The notes: a model not told the origin generated them from the letters alone. Shown: positions 14,180 through 23,862, numbered from the stretch's first letter. The stretch is DNA of 64,000 nt from Microbacterium sp. 4R-513 (GCF_011046485.1 NZ_CP049256.1:1674001-1738000), one strand, 5' to 3'. Numbers and translations: made by a program.

Positions 14180-15766
14180 TCAGCCGCGGGCGCGGCGGTT
14201 CGGCGTGCGGGAGCCCCGGCGGATCTCGGCGACCGTGCTGCCGGTCGTGAACTTCTGCGCCGCCGACGCGGGGCGACCGGCACCGGACTGACCCGAGCGC
14301 TTCGCGCCCGAGGGCTGCTGCTTCGCGGAGTGCTGCGTGGGTGCCTGCTGCTTCGACACGGCGTCGCCGGAACGGCCGGCGCCGGCCTGACGGCCGCCCT
14401 GGCGCGCGGGCTGCTCGCTCGCCTGTCCGGCACCGCCGCGACCGCCGCGGCGACGACGGGAACCGCCGTCGGTCGAGCCGACCGAAGAACCGCCGCGACC
14501 GGCCGACGCGCCGGAGCGCTGACCGCCGCCACGCTGCCCCGCCGGGCGCTGGCCGCCCTGCTGGACGGGGGCGGCGCTCGGCGCGACGCGCGGCGCGGGG
14601 TCGCCGACGAGTTCGGCGACGGACGAATGGTCGGCCGTGACGGGCTCGAGAGGAGCCGCGACCTGCGCCTTGCGGAGCAGGTCCTTGACCTCGCCGCGCT
14701 GCGCGTCGATCGCGACCGTGACGACGACGCCCTCGGCGCCGGCGCGAGCGGTGCGACCCGAGCGGTGCAGATACGCCTTGTGCTCGACGGGCGGGTCGAC
14801 GTGGACGACCAGCTCGACCTCGTCGACGTGGACGCCGCGCGCGGCGACGTCGGTGGCGACGAGCACCCGGACGCCGCCCTTGTCGGCGGGGGCGCCGAAC
14901 GCGGCGAGGTTGCGCTCGCGCGCACCCTGTCCGAGGTTGCCGTGCAGGTCGACCGACGGGATCCCGGAGGCGGTGAGCTGCTTCGCGAGCTTCTTGGCCT
15001 GGTGCTTGGTACGGGTGAAGAGGATGCGGCGACCGCGGCCCGAAGCGAGGTGGCGCACGAGCTCGGACTTCTCGTCGGCCGAGACGACGAAGACCCGGTG
15101 GGTCATCACGCCTTGGGGAACCGACTCCTCGTCGACCTCGTGGAGCACCTCGTCGCGCAGGAAGCGGCGGACGAGGCTGTCGACGCCGCGGTCGAGCGTG
15201 GCGCTGAAAAGCATGCGCTGGCCGCCCTGGGGCGTCGCGGTGAGGATGCGGGTGACACCCGGCAGGAAGCCGAGGTCGGCCATGTGGTCGGCCTCGTCGA
15301 GCACCGTGATCTCGACGGCGGAGAGGTCGACGACCTTCTGCTTCATGAGGTCTTCGAGCCGGCCGGGGCAGGCCACGACGATGTCGACGCCCGCGCGGAG
15401 CGCCTGCTCCTGCGGCTTCTGGCTAACGCCGCCGAAGATGGTGGTGACGGTGAGGCCCGAGACATCCGCCAGCGGCTTGATCGTCGCGGCGATCTGCGTC
15501 GCGAGCTCGCGCGTCGGAGCGAGCACCAGGCCGCGCGGGCGGCCGGGCGTGCGGCGGGCGGCGAACGCCCCGGAGAGGCGCGCCACGAGCGGGAGCGCGA
15601 ACGCGATGGTCTTGCCGGAGCCGGTGCGGCCGCGGCCGAGGACGTCGCGGCCCGCGAGCGAGTCGGGGAGGGTGTCCCGCTGGATGGCGAAGGGCTGGGT
15701 CTTGCCGGTGGCGGCGAGGACGGAGGCGAGGGCCTCGGGAACGCCGAGGTCGAGGAAGGTAGGCAT
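14180..15766 (-). CDS. DEAD-box ATP-dependent RNA helicase
   Basis: This 528-residue RNA helicase contains the full motif series: Q motif TQPFAIQRDTLP, Walker A GRTGSGKT, PTRELATQ, VLDEADHMADLG, LFSATLD, ATDVAARGVHVDEV and HRSGRTARAG. The C-terminal 150 residues are a low-complexity tail rich in Gly, Arg, Gln and Ser, typical of bacterial RhlE/CsdA-like helicases and likely to bind RNA. It probably acts in ribosome assembly or RNA turnover, including in the cold. It stands alone and converges on the cellulase gene. Confidence 0.94.
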   Translation of the reverse strand: MPTFLDLGVPEALASVLAATGKTQPFAIQRDTLPDSLAGRDVLGRGRTGSGKTIAFALPLVARLSGAFAARRTPGRPRGLVLAPTRELATQIAATIKPLADVSGLTVTTIFGGVSQKPQEQALRAGVDIVVACPGRLEDLMKQKVVDLSAVEITVLDEADHMADLGFLPGVTRILTATPQGGQRMLFSATLDRGVDSLVRRFLRDEVLHEVDEESVPQGVMTHRVFVVSADEKSELVRHLASGRGRRILFTRTKHQAKKLAKQLTASGIPSVDLHGNLGQGARERNLAAFGAPADKGGVRVLVATDVAARGVHVDEVELVVHVDPPVEHKAYLHRSGRTARAGAEGVVVTVAIDAQRGEVKDLLRKAQVAAPLEPVTADHSSVAELVGDPAPRVAPSAAPVQQGGQRPAGQRGGGQRSGASAGRGGSSVGSTDGGSRRRRGGRGGAGQASEQPARQGGRQAGAGRSGDAVSKQQAPTQHSAKQQPSGAKRSGQSGAGRPASAAQKFTTGSTVAEIRRGSRTPNRRARG

Positions 15767-16002
15767 ACGTGTGCTTTCAGGAGGAGCGCGCAGGCGAACA
15801 CCGGCGCGAGAGGGGGCGATAGCGCAGCCGCGTTCGATGGGGCAGCACTCTGGATCGCCGATCGAAAAGACGTCCGGGGCTCAGAAGGCCCGGAATCAGG
15901 ACGTCGACGCAGCGGCAGAAGCCGCACACCCAGGCTATCAGTCGCCGAGCAGGCCAAGCTGTACGCGGTCCCAGGCGCCGCCGGGCCCGACCCGCTCGGC
16001 TC

Positions 16003-16008
16003 TAGGCT
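16003..16008 (+). promoter_or_regulatory. -10 hexamer TAGGCT, leaderless-type start
   Basis: TAGGCT ends 6 nt before the lipoate ligase ATG, consistent with a leaderless message. Confidence 0.45.
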
Positions 16009-16014
16009 GAGGGC

Positions 16015-17064
16015 ATGCACGGCGAATACAAGGTGCCCGGAGGAAAGCTCGTCGTCGTCGACCTCGAGGTTCGCGACGGCAGGATCGCCGACTTCCACCT
16101 CGCGGGCGACTTCTTCCTCGAGCCCGACGATGCGCTGCTCGACATCGACGCTGCTGTGAACGGCCTTCCTGCCGAGTCGGATGTCGCCACCATCGCCGCC
16201 GCGGTCCGCTCGGCGCTCCCCCAAGGAGCGCAGCTGCTCGGGTTCACGCCGGAGTCGGTGGGCACCGCCGTGCGGCGATCGCTCGTCACGGCGCCGGGCT
16301 GGCGCGACTTCGAGTGGGAGGTCGTCCACGACAAGCCGGTCTCGCCGCGGATGAACCTCGCGCTCGACGAGGTGCTGACGACTCGCGTCGGCGATGGTCG
16401 CCGCAAGCCCACGCTGCGCATGTGGGAGTGGGACGAGTCAGCCGTCGTCATCGGCTCGTTCCAGTCGTATCGCAACGAGGTCGACCCCGAAGGGGCCGAG
16501 CGCCACGGGTTCGACGTCGTCCGTCGCATCTCCGGCGGGGGAGCCATGCTCATGGCGGCGAACTCGATCGTGACCTACTCGCTGTACGTCCCGGCATCCC
16601 TCGTCGCGGGAATGACCTTCGCCGACTCGTACGCGTTCCTCGACGACTGGGTGCTGCAGGCGCTGCGCTCGCTCGGCATCGAGGCGACCTACCAGCCGCT
16701 CAACGACATCGCGAGCCCGCAGGGCAAGATCGGCGGTGCGGCGCAGAAGCGGCTCGCGAACGGCGGAGTGCTGCATCACGCGACCCTGAGCTACGACATG
16801 GACGGCCAGGTGATGACCGAGGTGCTGCGCATCGGCCGCGAGAAGCTCAGCGACAAGGGGACGGCGTCGGCGGCCAAGCGCGTGGATCCGCTGCGCAGCC
16901 AGACCGGCCTCTCGCGCGAGGCGGTCATCGAGCGGTTCATCGACACGTTCTCCAACCTCTACGGCGCGGTGCCGGGGCATATCACCGAAGAGGAATACGC
17001 CGAGGCCGAGGCGCTCGTGGAGTCCAAGTTCGCGACCGACGCGTGGCTGCACCGGGTGCCGTGA
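16015..17064 (+). CDS. Lipoate-protein ligase A family protein with N-terminal accessory domain
   Basis: This 349-residue protein should attach lipoate (or a related acyl group) to E2/GcvH lysines. Residues 1-90 resemble the small LplA C-terminal/LplB-type domain (GKLVVVDLEVRDGRIADFHL). Residues about 95-320 are the biotin/lipoate ligase fold, with RRISGGGAMLM and DIASPQGKIGGAAQKR supplying the ligand pocket and the conserved Lys. The accessory domain therefore precedes the catalytic one, the reverse of E. coli LplA. The 4-bp overlap with the methyltransferase gene suggests one transcript, although no functional link is evident. Confidence 0.88.
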   Translation: MHGEYKVPGGKLVVVDLEVRDGRIADFHLAGDFFLEPDDALLDIDAAVNGLPAESDVATIAAAVRSALPQGAQLLGFTPESVGTAVRRSLVTAPGWRDFEWEVVHDKPVSPRMNLALDEVLTTRVGDGRRKPTLRMWEWDESAVVIGSFQSYRNEVDPEGAERHGFDVVRRISGGGAMLMAANSIVTYSLYVPASLVAGMTFADSYAFLDDWVLQALRSLGIEATYQPLNDIASPQGKIGGAAQKRLANGGVLHHATLSYDMDGQVMTEVLRIGREKLSDKGTASAAKRVDPLRSQTGLSREAVIERFIDTFSNLYGAVPGHITEEEYAEAEALVESKFATDAWLHRVP

Positions 17065-17969
17065 GCGCTCCGTCGCCGGGCCGCGTGTGGATCCACGAGG
17101 GCGACAATCTCGAGGTCGTGCGCACCTTCGCCGACGGCTCGTTCACCCTTGTGTACCTCGACCCTCCGTTCAACACGGGCCGCGTGCAGCAGCGCGCGGT
17201 CGAGACGGCACGCACCGCGCAGGCGCCGGGTGGCGAGGCATCCGTCGCTCCCGAACAGCAGACGACGGATGCCGCGGCCATCGTGCGACGCGGGTTCCAC
17301 GGACGCGAGTACGAGCGGCTGCGCGGCGACCTCCGCGCCTACGACGACCGGTTCGACGACTACTGGGGGTTCCTCGAGCCGCGGCTCGCGGAGGCGTGGC
17401 GGCTGCTCGCCCCCGACGGCACGCTGTACCTGCACCTGGACTATCGCGAGGCCCACTACGCCAAAGTGCTCATGGACGCGCTGTTCGGGCGCGAGCGCTT
17501 CCTCAACGAACTCATCTGGGCCTACGACTACGGGGCCAAGACCCGCAAGCGGTGGCCGACGAAGCACGACACGATCCTCGTGTACGTCAAGGATCCGGCG
17601 AGGTACTGGTTCGACTCCGAAGCGGTCGACCGCGAGCCGTACATGGCGCCCGGCCTGGTGACGCCCGAGAAGGCCGAGCGCGGCAAGCTCCCGACCGACG
17701 TGTGGTGGCACACGATCGTCCCGACGACGGGCCGCGAGAAGACCGGCTACCCGACGCAGAAGCCCGAAGGCATCCTGCGCCGCATCATCCAGGCGTCGAC
17801 CCGGCCGGGCGACAGAGTGCTGGACTTCTTCGCGGGGAGCGGCACGACGGGCGCCGTCGCGTCGGCCCTCGGACGCGATGCGGTGCTCGTCGACGACAAC
17901 CCCGAGGCGATCGCGATCATGCGCGAGCGGATGCCGCATGGCATCGAGACTCGCTGCGAACCGGACTGA
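17061..17969 (+). CDS. Orphan site-specific DNA methyltransferase (N6_N4_Mtase, beta-class order)
   Basis: This 302-residue methyltransferase carries catalytic motif IV as DPPFNTG near residue 33 and the AdoMet-binding motif I as FFAGSGTTG near residue 257. Motif IV before motif I is the beta-type arrangement of adenine-N6 or cytosine-N4 enzymes. GYPTQKPEGILRRII is also typical. No restriction endonuclease or specificity subunit lies nearby, so it is solitary and may mark DNA for regulation. A linker of about 40 residues after DPPFNTG, rich in Ala, Gln and Thr, replaces part of the usual target-recognition region. GTG overlaps the ligase stop (GTGA). Confidence 0.9.
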   Translation: MSAPSPGRVWIHEGDNLEVVRTFADGSFTLVYLDPPFNTGRVQQRAVETARTAQAPGGEASVAPEQQTTDAAAIVRRGFHGREYERLRGDLRAYDDRFDDYWGFLEPRLAEAWRLLAPDGTLYLHLDYREAHYAKVLMDALFGRERFLNELIWAYDYGAKTRKRWPTKHDTILVYVKDPARYWFDSEAVDREPYMAPGLVTPEKAERGKLPTDVWWHTIVPTTGREKTGYPTQKPEGILRRIIQASTRPGDRVLDFFAGSGTTGAVASALGRDAVLVDDNPEAIAIMRERMPHGIETRCEPD

Positions 17970-18160
17970 GTCCCATCCGAAGTCGATCACGTAAAAGGCA
18001 TGTGTCGGACTTCCTGACGCTCTGGTCAAACTCCCAGGTTTGCGGTTAGCCTTCCCTCAATCCCACCGGGTTCCACCGGAGGGGAGTCGCGCTTTCTCGC
18101 CAGCCCCCAAGCAGTGCAGGAAGTGGGCTCGTTCCGCATGCCCATCCCACAAGGAGTGTC

Positions 18161-21100
18161 ATGAGCCATACCCCCACTCGTCTGTCTCGATTCGTGGTTG
18201 TGGGGGTGACGCTGACAGGACTGCTTGTGGCCGGCGGCGCCGCGCCCGCATTCGCGGCACCTGACGCCGACGACCTGTCGCCCTCTTCGGCGTACGCGCT
18301 GAGCGCGGACGACCAAGTGCTTGGCGCGAAGTCGGCCACCGGCCGCCTCGCGCAGAGCGACCCCGAGCTGCTCGCCCGGACTGACGCGGCGGTCACGCCC
18401 GTCATGGTCAAGGTCGACGTCGATCCCGTCGCGTCGTACGCGGGCGGCATCGACGGCTATGCCGCGACGAGTCCCGAACTCACGAAGGTGTCGATCGCCG
18501 ATGGCAGCGCGGCCATCGAGAAGTACACCGCGTTCGTCGAGCAGAAGATCGCGGCTGCGCAGGCCGAGGCATCCGCTCTCATTCCTGGCGCCCGCATGCT
18601 GGGGACGCACGCGACCGTCTATGGCGGTTTCGGCATGATGATCCCCGCGAACCGCGCCAAGGATCTGCTGCAGCTCTCGAGCGTCGCCGCCGTGCAGAGC
18701 AACGAACTGCGTCAGACGGCCGAACAGACGACGACTCCGGATGCCGCGCCCGACGCGACTCCGGACGCCACGCCCGAGACGACGCCCGCGCCGGAGGCGA
18801 CAGTCGCCCCGACCCCCGGCCCGTCCCAGACACAGGCAGCGCCGGAGCAGACGGCCGACCCCCGGGCCCAGGCGCTCGCCGACGTCGAGCTGCCCCCGAC
18901 GACACCCGCGACCGATGCGGATGCGACGACCTTCATCGGGGCGGACGCCGTCTGGCCCGGCCTCGGCGGACGCGATCACGCGGGTGAGGGCATCATCGTC
19001 GGCGTCATCGACACCGGCATCTGGCCCGAGCACCCGATGCTCGCCGACAACGGCATCAAGAAGCCGGCCGGCGGACCGTGGGCGTGCGAGTTCGGCGACG
19101 GCACCGTCGGCGCGGCCTTCGCGTGCAACGACAAGCTCATCGGCGCCTACGCCTTCCTCGACACGTACCAGGCCGTCGCCTCGGAGCCAGCAGGCGCTGA
19201 CGCGTACTGCAGCCCGGCCCTCTGCTCGGCGCGCGACGCCGAGGGGCACGGCACGCACACCGCCACGACGGCGGCGGGCAGCTTCGTCGACTCGGCCGAG
19301 ATCTTCGGCGTCGATCGCGGCGCCATCAGCGGTGTCGCACCCGGCGCATCGGTGATCGCCTACCGCGCTCTCGGCCCCGAAGGCGGGTACGAGGAGGATC
19401 TCGTCGCCTCGGTCGACCAGGCCGTGCTCGACGGCGTGGACGTCCTGAACTACTCGATCAGCGGCAGCGCCGATCCGTACGACGCGCAGGAGATCGCCTT
19501 CCTCGACGCGTATGCGGCGGGCATCGCGGTCAACGCCTCGGCGGGGAACGACGGACCGGGCGCCTCGACGGCCAACCACGGCAGCCCGTGGACGACGACG
19601 GTCGCGGCATCCACCTCCGACCGCTCGTTCACCTCGGCCCTCGTTCTCGCCTCGAGCGACGGGCAGACGCTCGTCGAGCCCGGCGTCACGATCACCGACG
19701 GCGTCTCCGACGTCCCGGTCGTGCTCGCCACGGCGGTCCCGGGCTACACGGGCGGGGCGCTCTGCGAGGCGCCGTTCGCGGCGGGCTCGCTGAGCGGCAA
19801 GGTCGTGCTCTGCATCCGCGGCGGCAACGGCCGGGTCGAGAAGGGGTACAACGCGGCTCAGGGCGGCGCGGCCGGCATGATCCTCGTCAACCCCGAGGTC
19901 GCCGACGTCGAGACGGACAACCACTTCCTGCCGACGATCCACCTCGCGGGACCGGATGACCCCATCCTGGCGTTCCTCGAATCGCACCCCGGTGTCACGG
20001 CGACGTGGGCCGAGGGGCAGGCGACGAAGGACAAGGGCGACGTCATGGCGGCGTTCAGCTCGCGCGGTCCGATCGGCGACTTCCTGAAGCCCGATGTCAC
20101 GGCGCCGGGCGTGCAGGTCATCGCCGGCAACACGCCGACTCCGATCGATCTGGCGAGCGGACCCGCCGGCGAGCTCTATCAGGCGATCGCGGGCACGTCG
20201 ATGTCGTCGCCGCACTCGGCCGGCGTCTCGGCACTGCTGATGGCGGCGCATCCGGAGTGGACGCCGGGGCAGGTGAAGTCGGCTCTCATGACCTCATCGG
20301 TCCAGGATGTCGTGAACGTCGACGGCAGTGCCGCCGGTGTGTTCGACCGCGGTGCGGGCTCGATCCGGGCCGACCGGGCGATCGCGCCGGTGCTGACGAT
20401 CAGCGACAGCGCGGAGGACTTCGCGGCCAGTGCGTCCGACGCCCTGCACCGCATCGACCTCAACATCCCGAGCGTCTACCTCGACCCGCTCCCCGGCGCG
20501 GTGTCGACGAAGCGCACCGTGACCAACGTCAGCGGCGGCACGCAGTCCTTCTCCGTGAAGGCGACGGGTGCCGACGGCCTGCGGATCACCGTGTCGCCGT
20601 CGAAGTTCACGCTCGCGGCGGGCAAGTCGAAGTCGATCACGGTCATCCTCGACGGGCTGAACGCCGAGGACGGCTGGCACGAGGGCCAGATCACCATCAC
20701 GCCGACGAAGGGCAACAAGGTCGTCCTGCCGGTGGCCGCGAACGTGGGCGAGGCGCAGGTCTCGCTCTCGCAGACGTGCGATCCGACGACGATCCAGCGC
20801 GGCAAGACGACGACGTGCACCGTGACGGCGGCGAACTACATGCCGGTGCCGGTGCAGGCGACGATCGACGCGGTGCCCAACCCGCTGCTGCACCTGCAGT
20901 CGGTGACGGCTCCCGCGAAGAAGAAGGCGCTGTCGGCGTCGTGGACGGGCACGCTCGACCCGGCGATCCCGCCGACCGTGACGGGCATCGAGCCGACCGA
21001 GGGCCTGGGGTACGTCCCACTGGCCGGCTTCGGCGGCACGCTCAACCTTCCGCTCGCCGATGACGCGATCGTCAACGTGAACGTCCCCTCGTTCTCGTAC

Positions 21101-21679
21101 GGCGGCGAGTCGTACCAGCGGGTGGGCGTCACGTCGAACGGCTACCTCGTCGTCGGCGGAGGGACGTCGGAAGACGTCCTCTCCAAGCCCAACGGCATCC
21201 CGAACCCGGCGGCGCCGAACAACGTGCTCGCGCCGCTGTGGACCGACCTCAACCCCGAGGCGGGCGGCAAGGTGAATGTCAACGTCCTGAGCGACGGCAC
21301 GACGGATTGGATCGTCGTGGAGTGGGCGGACGTCCCGACGTTCAGCGGCAACGGCACGAACGCCTTCGAGATCTGGATCCAGCTCGGCGAAGAGAGCGTC
21401 TGGTACTCCTACGGGGCAGACGCTGTGCCGGACACGGCGACGGACGGCCTCACCGGCGCTGAGAACCGCGACGGCACGAGTGGGGTCGCGTTCAGCGGCT
21501 TCGCCTCGGCCGACGACGAGCTCGCCGTCCAGACGGCGGGCCCGCAGGCCGGCGGCACCGTGACCTTCGACTACACCCTGAAGGGTCTGCTCCGGGGAAC
21601 GTGGTCGACGTGGGTCTCGCTCCGGTCCGACGCGCTGCGCGCCATCCCGATGGAGCAGACGAAGATCACCGTCAAGTAA
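18161..21679 (+). CDS. Secreted subtilisin-family (S8) serine protease with PA domain
   Basis: This 1172-residue exported protease has a signal peptide (cleavage near AFAAPDA) and an I9-type propeptide ending near residue 185. A Pro/Thr/Ala-rich linker of about 60 residues follows, with repeated PDATP units. The catalytic domain has Asp284 (VIDTGIWP), His363 (GHGTHTATT) and Ser680 (GTSMSSPH). The wide His-Ser gap holds a protease-associated domain (GKVVLCIRGGNGRVEKGYNA). The remaining 450 residues form Fn3-like and other beta domains without a sortase motif, so it is probably released. An AAGGAG ribosome site at 18151 fixes the start. It likely degrades external protein for nutrition. Confidence 0.93.
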   Translation: MSHTPTRLSRFVVVGVTLTGLLVAGGAAPAFAAPDADDLSPSSAYALSADDQVLGAKSATGRLAQSDPELLARTDAAVTPVMVKVDVDPVASYAGGIDGYAATSPELTKVSIADGSAAIEKYTAFVEQKIAAAQAEASALIPGARMLGTHATVYGGFGMMIPANRAKDLLQLSSVAAVQSNELRQTAEQTTTPDAAPDATPDATPETTPAPEATVAPTPGPSQTQAAPEQTADPRAQALADVELPPTTPATDADATTFIGADAVWPGLGGRDHAGEGIIVGVIDTGIWPEHPMLADNGIKKPAGGPWACEFGDGTVGAAFACNDKLIGAYAFLDTYQAVASEPAGADAYCSPALCSARDAEGHGTHTATTAAGSFVDSAEIFGVDRGAISGVAPGASVIAYRALGPEGGYEEDLVASVDQAVLDGVDVLNYSISGSADPYDAQEIAFLDAYAAGIAVNASAGNDGPGASTANHGSPWTTTVAASTSDRSFTSALVLASSDGQTLVEPGVTITDGVSDVPVVLATAVPGYTGGALCEAPFAAGSLSGKVVLCIRGGNGRVEKGYNAAQGGAAGMILVNPEVADVETDNHFLPTIHLAGPDDPILAFLESHPGVTATWAEGQATKDKGDVMAAFSSRGPIGDFLKPDVTAPGVQVIAGNTPTPIDLASGPAGELYQAIAGTSMSSPHSAGVSALLMAAHPEWTPGQVKSALMTSSVQDVVNVDGSAAGVFDRGAGSIRADRAIAPVLTISDSAEDFAASASDALHRIDLNIPSVYLDPLPGAVSTKRTVTNVSGGTQSFSVKATGADGLRITVSPSKFTLAAGKSKSITVILDGLNAEDGWHEGQITITPTKGNKVVLPVAANVGEAQVSLSQTCDPTTIQRGKTTTCTVTAANYMPVPVQATIDAVPNPLLHLQSVTAPAKKKALSASWTGTLDPAIPPTVTGIEPTEGLGYVPLAGFGGTLNLPLADDAIVNVNVPSFSYGGESYQRVGVTSNGYLVVGGGTSEDVLSKPNGIPNPAAPNNVLAPLWTDLNPEAGGKVNVNVLSDGTTDWIVVEWADVPTFSGNGTNAFEIWIQLGEESVWYSYGADAVPDTATDGLTGAENRDGTSGVAFSGFASADDELAVQTAGPQAGGTVTFDYTLKGLLRGTWSTWVSLRSDALRAIPMEQTKITVK

Positions 21680-21688
21680 GCATCGCCA

Positions 21689-21733
21689 AGAAGGAGAGTG
21701 GATGCCGCAGCCCGCGGCATCCACTCTCCTTCT
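21689..21733. terminator. Bidirectional terminator between protease and esterase genes
   Basis: A perfect 20-bp stem (21689-21708 with 21714-21733) closes a 5-nt loop. Its purine-rich arm gives a short T-containing end on each strand. It lies between converging genes. Confidence 0.82.
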
Positions 21734-21739
21734 GTCGTG

Positions 21740-23251
21740 TCAGACCAGCGCGCGCACGCTCGCGTAGCCGTCGGGCTGCAGCTCGGGGGTCGACGGATCG
21801 CCGCCGAAGACGCGCGTCTGGCCCTGCGTCCACGGCGTCCAGCCGGGGTCGCCCTCGCGCACGAACGCCGCCGCGGCGCTGTGGAGCTCGGCCGCGAGCG
21901 ACCGGGGAGGGCTGTCGCCCGCGATCTCGGTGACGCCGGGTGCGTCCAGGCAATCGAACCAGTACGGCACGTCCAGGCAGTGCAGCGCCCACGTCCGGGT
22001 GGGTGACGCCCATGAGAAGCGGTAGGCCCACGTCGGCGCATCGCCTGCCGCCGCGACCCGCGCCTCGGCGACGCGCACGACGCCGGAGCGGAAGACACGA
22101 TCGGTGACGAAGCGGCCGAGCATCGCGGCGGTGCCCTTGCGGCGCTGGGGGCGATTCGCGGCGAGATACGCCCGGCGGGACTCCCGCGGGAGGCGGAGCT
22201 TTGCGAGGGCTAGCCCGACCGGGACGAGCCGGAGCTTGCTCTTCGCCGAGTCGGTGGCCATCGTGAACTCGTCGTCGGTCGTCCCCAGGACGAGCGGCTT
22301 GTCAGCGCCGACGCCCGACCGGATCGCGGCCACGGTCGACTGCGTCAGCAGGTCGCCGTCGATCGCGGGACCCCACGGCAGGCCGTCCTCGAGGATCGCG
22401 TGGACACCCGCGAGCGGGTCCTCCGGGTTGGGATTGGCGGCCTTCTCCTGCAGGGAGTGGAGGTGCTCCTCGCTCACCGACGCGAATCCGTCGCGCGTGG
22501 GCGTGACGCCCGCGAGGTTGGCGAGCTTCGCCGTGAGCGTGCGCGACCGCTCCGCCGTGACGTCGCCCAGCGCGGGGGACAGCGCCCACGCGGCGTGGAA
22601 GAGATGCTGGGCTGCGGGCATCCCGAGGAGGGTGAGGACTGCGCCGCCCCCGGCGGACTGACCCGCGATCGTCACGCGGCGGGGGTCGCCCCCGAACGCC
22701 TCGACATTCGTCTGCACCCACTCCAGCGCGGCGAGCCAGTCGCGGACGGCGCGGTTGCTCGGCGCACCCGGGATGGTGCCGAAGCCGTCGAAGCCCAGGC
22801 GGTACGAGATCGTGACGGTGACGACGCCGTCGCGGTTGAACGCGCGGCCGTCGTACCAGGGGCTCGCCGGCGAGCCGGCGACGTATCCGCCGCCGTGGAT
22901 GTAGACGAGCACAGGAAGCCGCGCGTCCCGTTCCCCGGGTCGCGGGGTGAAGACGTTGACGTTGAGGGTCGACTCGCCTGGGACCGACGGCTCCGGGATG
23001 AGCGTCGGGCCCATATCGCCGCGCTGCGCCGTCGCGCCGTTCTCCAGTGCGTCGCGGACGCCCTCCCACGGCTCGGGCGGCACAGGCGCGCCGAATCTCA
23101 GGTCGCCGACGGGTGCCTGGGCGAACGGGATGCCGAGGAACGCCGCCGAGGCGCCGGGCGCACCCGGCTCGCCGCGCCAGAAGCCGCGCACCCGGCCGGG
23201 TTCGATCTCGACGACGGGGTCGGGGGAGGTGGAGGTCGCGGGGTCGCTCAC
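21740..23251 (-). CDS. Type-B carboxylesterase
   Basis: This 503-residue esterase hydrolyses carboxylic esters. The oxyanion motif YIHGGGYVAGS, the nucleophile elbow IAGQSAGGG, the N-terminal GIPFAQAPVGDLRFG and an ALEWVQTNVEAFGGDP segment identify the COesterase family, whose usual length is about 500. The GTG start overlapping the TetR stop (GTGA) is chosen over the longer shadow frame. There is no signal peptide. It is co-transcribed with the TetR gene, which probably represses it in the absence of an ester-type or aromatic inducer. Confidence 0.91.
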   Translation of the reverse strand: MSDPATSTSPDPVVEIEPGRVRGFWRGEPGAPGASAAFLGIPFAQAPVGDLRFGAPVPPEPWEGVRDALENGATAQRGDMGPTLIPEPSVPGESTLNVNVFTPRPGERDARLPVLVYIHGGGYVAGSPASPWYDGRAFNRDGVVTVTISYRLGFDGFGTIPGAPSNRAVRDWLAALEWVQTNVEAFGGDPRRVTIAGQSAGGGAVLTLLGMPAAQHLFHAAWALSPALGDVTAERSRTLTAKLANLAGVTPTRDGFASVSEEHLHSLQEKAANPNPEDPLAGVHAILEDGLPWGPAIDGDLLTQSTVAAIRSGVGADKPLVLGTTDDEFTMATDSAKSKLRLVPVGLALAKLRLPRESRRAYLAANRPQRRKGTAAMLGRFVTDRVFRSGVVRVAEARVAAAGDAPTWAYRFSWASPTRTWALHCLDVPYWFDCLDAPGVTEIAGDSPPRSLAAELHSAAAAFVREGDPGWTPWTQGQTRVFGGDPSTPELQPDGYASVRALV

Positions 23252-23862
23252 GGACGTTCTCCTGTCGTCGTCGGCCGGGGATCGAGGGCGTCGAAGAGGG
23301 CCGAGACCGTTGCCGCCATGTCGATCGAGGGGTCCTGCATCCACTGCAGCTGCAGCCCGTCTGCGACCGCCTGGAAGACGCGCGCCAGCGCCTCGGGGTC
23401 GATGCGGTCGGTGAGCTCTCCGTCGGCCTGCTGCGTGCGCAGCACCTCGACGAAGGTGGTGCGGAGCGATCCGCCGCGCTCGAGGAAGTACTTGTGGGCA
23501 GGATGCTCCGGATCGGCCGCGTCGACCGCCATGCGGGAGAAGAGCTGCACGAGCCCCGGGACCTCGGCGTTGTGCCGGATGATTCCGATGAAGCCCTCGC
23601 GCAGCCCCTCGGGTGTCACGGCCTGAGTCTCGCCTCCGAACTGCCGGGAGTCGAGCTCGTCGCGCTTGCGGAGGATCTCGGTGAAGAGCTCCTCCTTGCT
23701 GTCGAAGTAGTGGAGAAGTCCCGCCTGGCTGAGCCCCACGGCGTCCGCGAGCTCCTTCACCGACGCGCCCCGGTACCCCTCGCGGGCGATCACCTCGAGG
23801 GCGCGCTCGAGGATCTCCTCGCGCTTCGCGACACCCTTCGCATAGGAACCCCGTCGTGCCAT
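23248..23862 (-). CDS. TetR-family transcriptional regulator
   Basis: This 204-residue repressor has helix-turn-helix segments REEILERALEVIAREGY and VKELADAVGLSQAGLLHYF at residues about 12-60. The helical ligand domain carries PEHPAHKYF and VADGLQLQWM. These features are closely shared with the TetR at 6085-6840, indicating paralogues. It overlaps the carboxylesterase gene by GTGA. A perfect 8-bp inverted repeat lies about 30 bp upstream and is its likely operator. Confidence 0.92.
   Translation of the reverse strand: MARRGSYAKGVAKREEILERALEVIAREGYRGASVKELADAVGLSQAGLLHYFDSKEELFTEILRKRDELDSRQFGGETQAVTPEGLREGFIGIIRHNAEVPGLVQLFSRMAVDAADPEHPAHKYFLERGGSLRTTFVEVLRTQQADGELTDRIDPEALARVFQAVADGLQLQWMQDPSIDMAATVSALFDALDPRPTTTGERP

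Noticed and set aside
14099..16159. Long plus-strand open frame across the helicase gene
   Set aside because: It is Arg/Ala/Asp-rich, has no domain motifs and is the antisense shadow of the clearly conserved DEAD-box helicase at 14180-15766; such shadows are expected at 70% GC.
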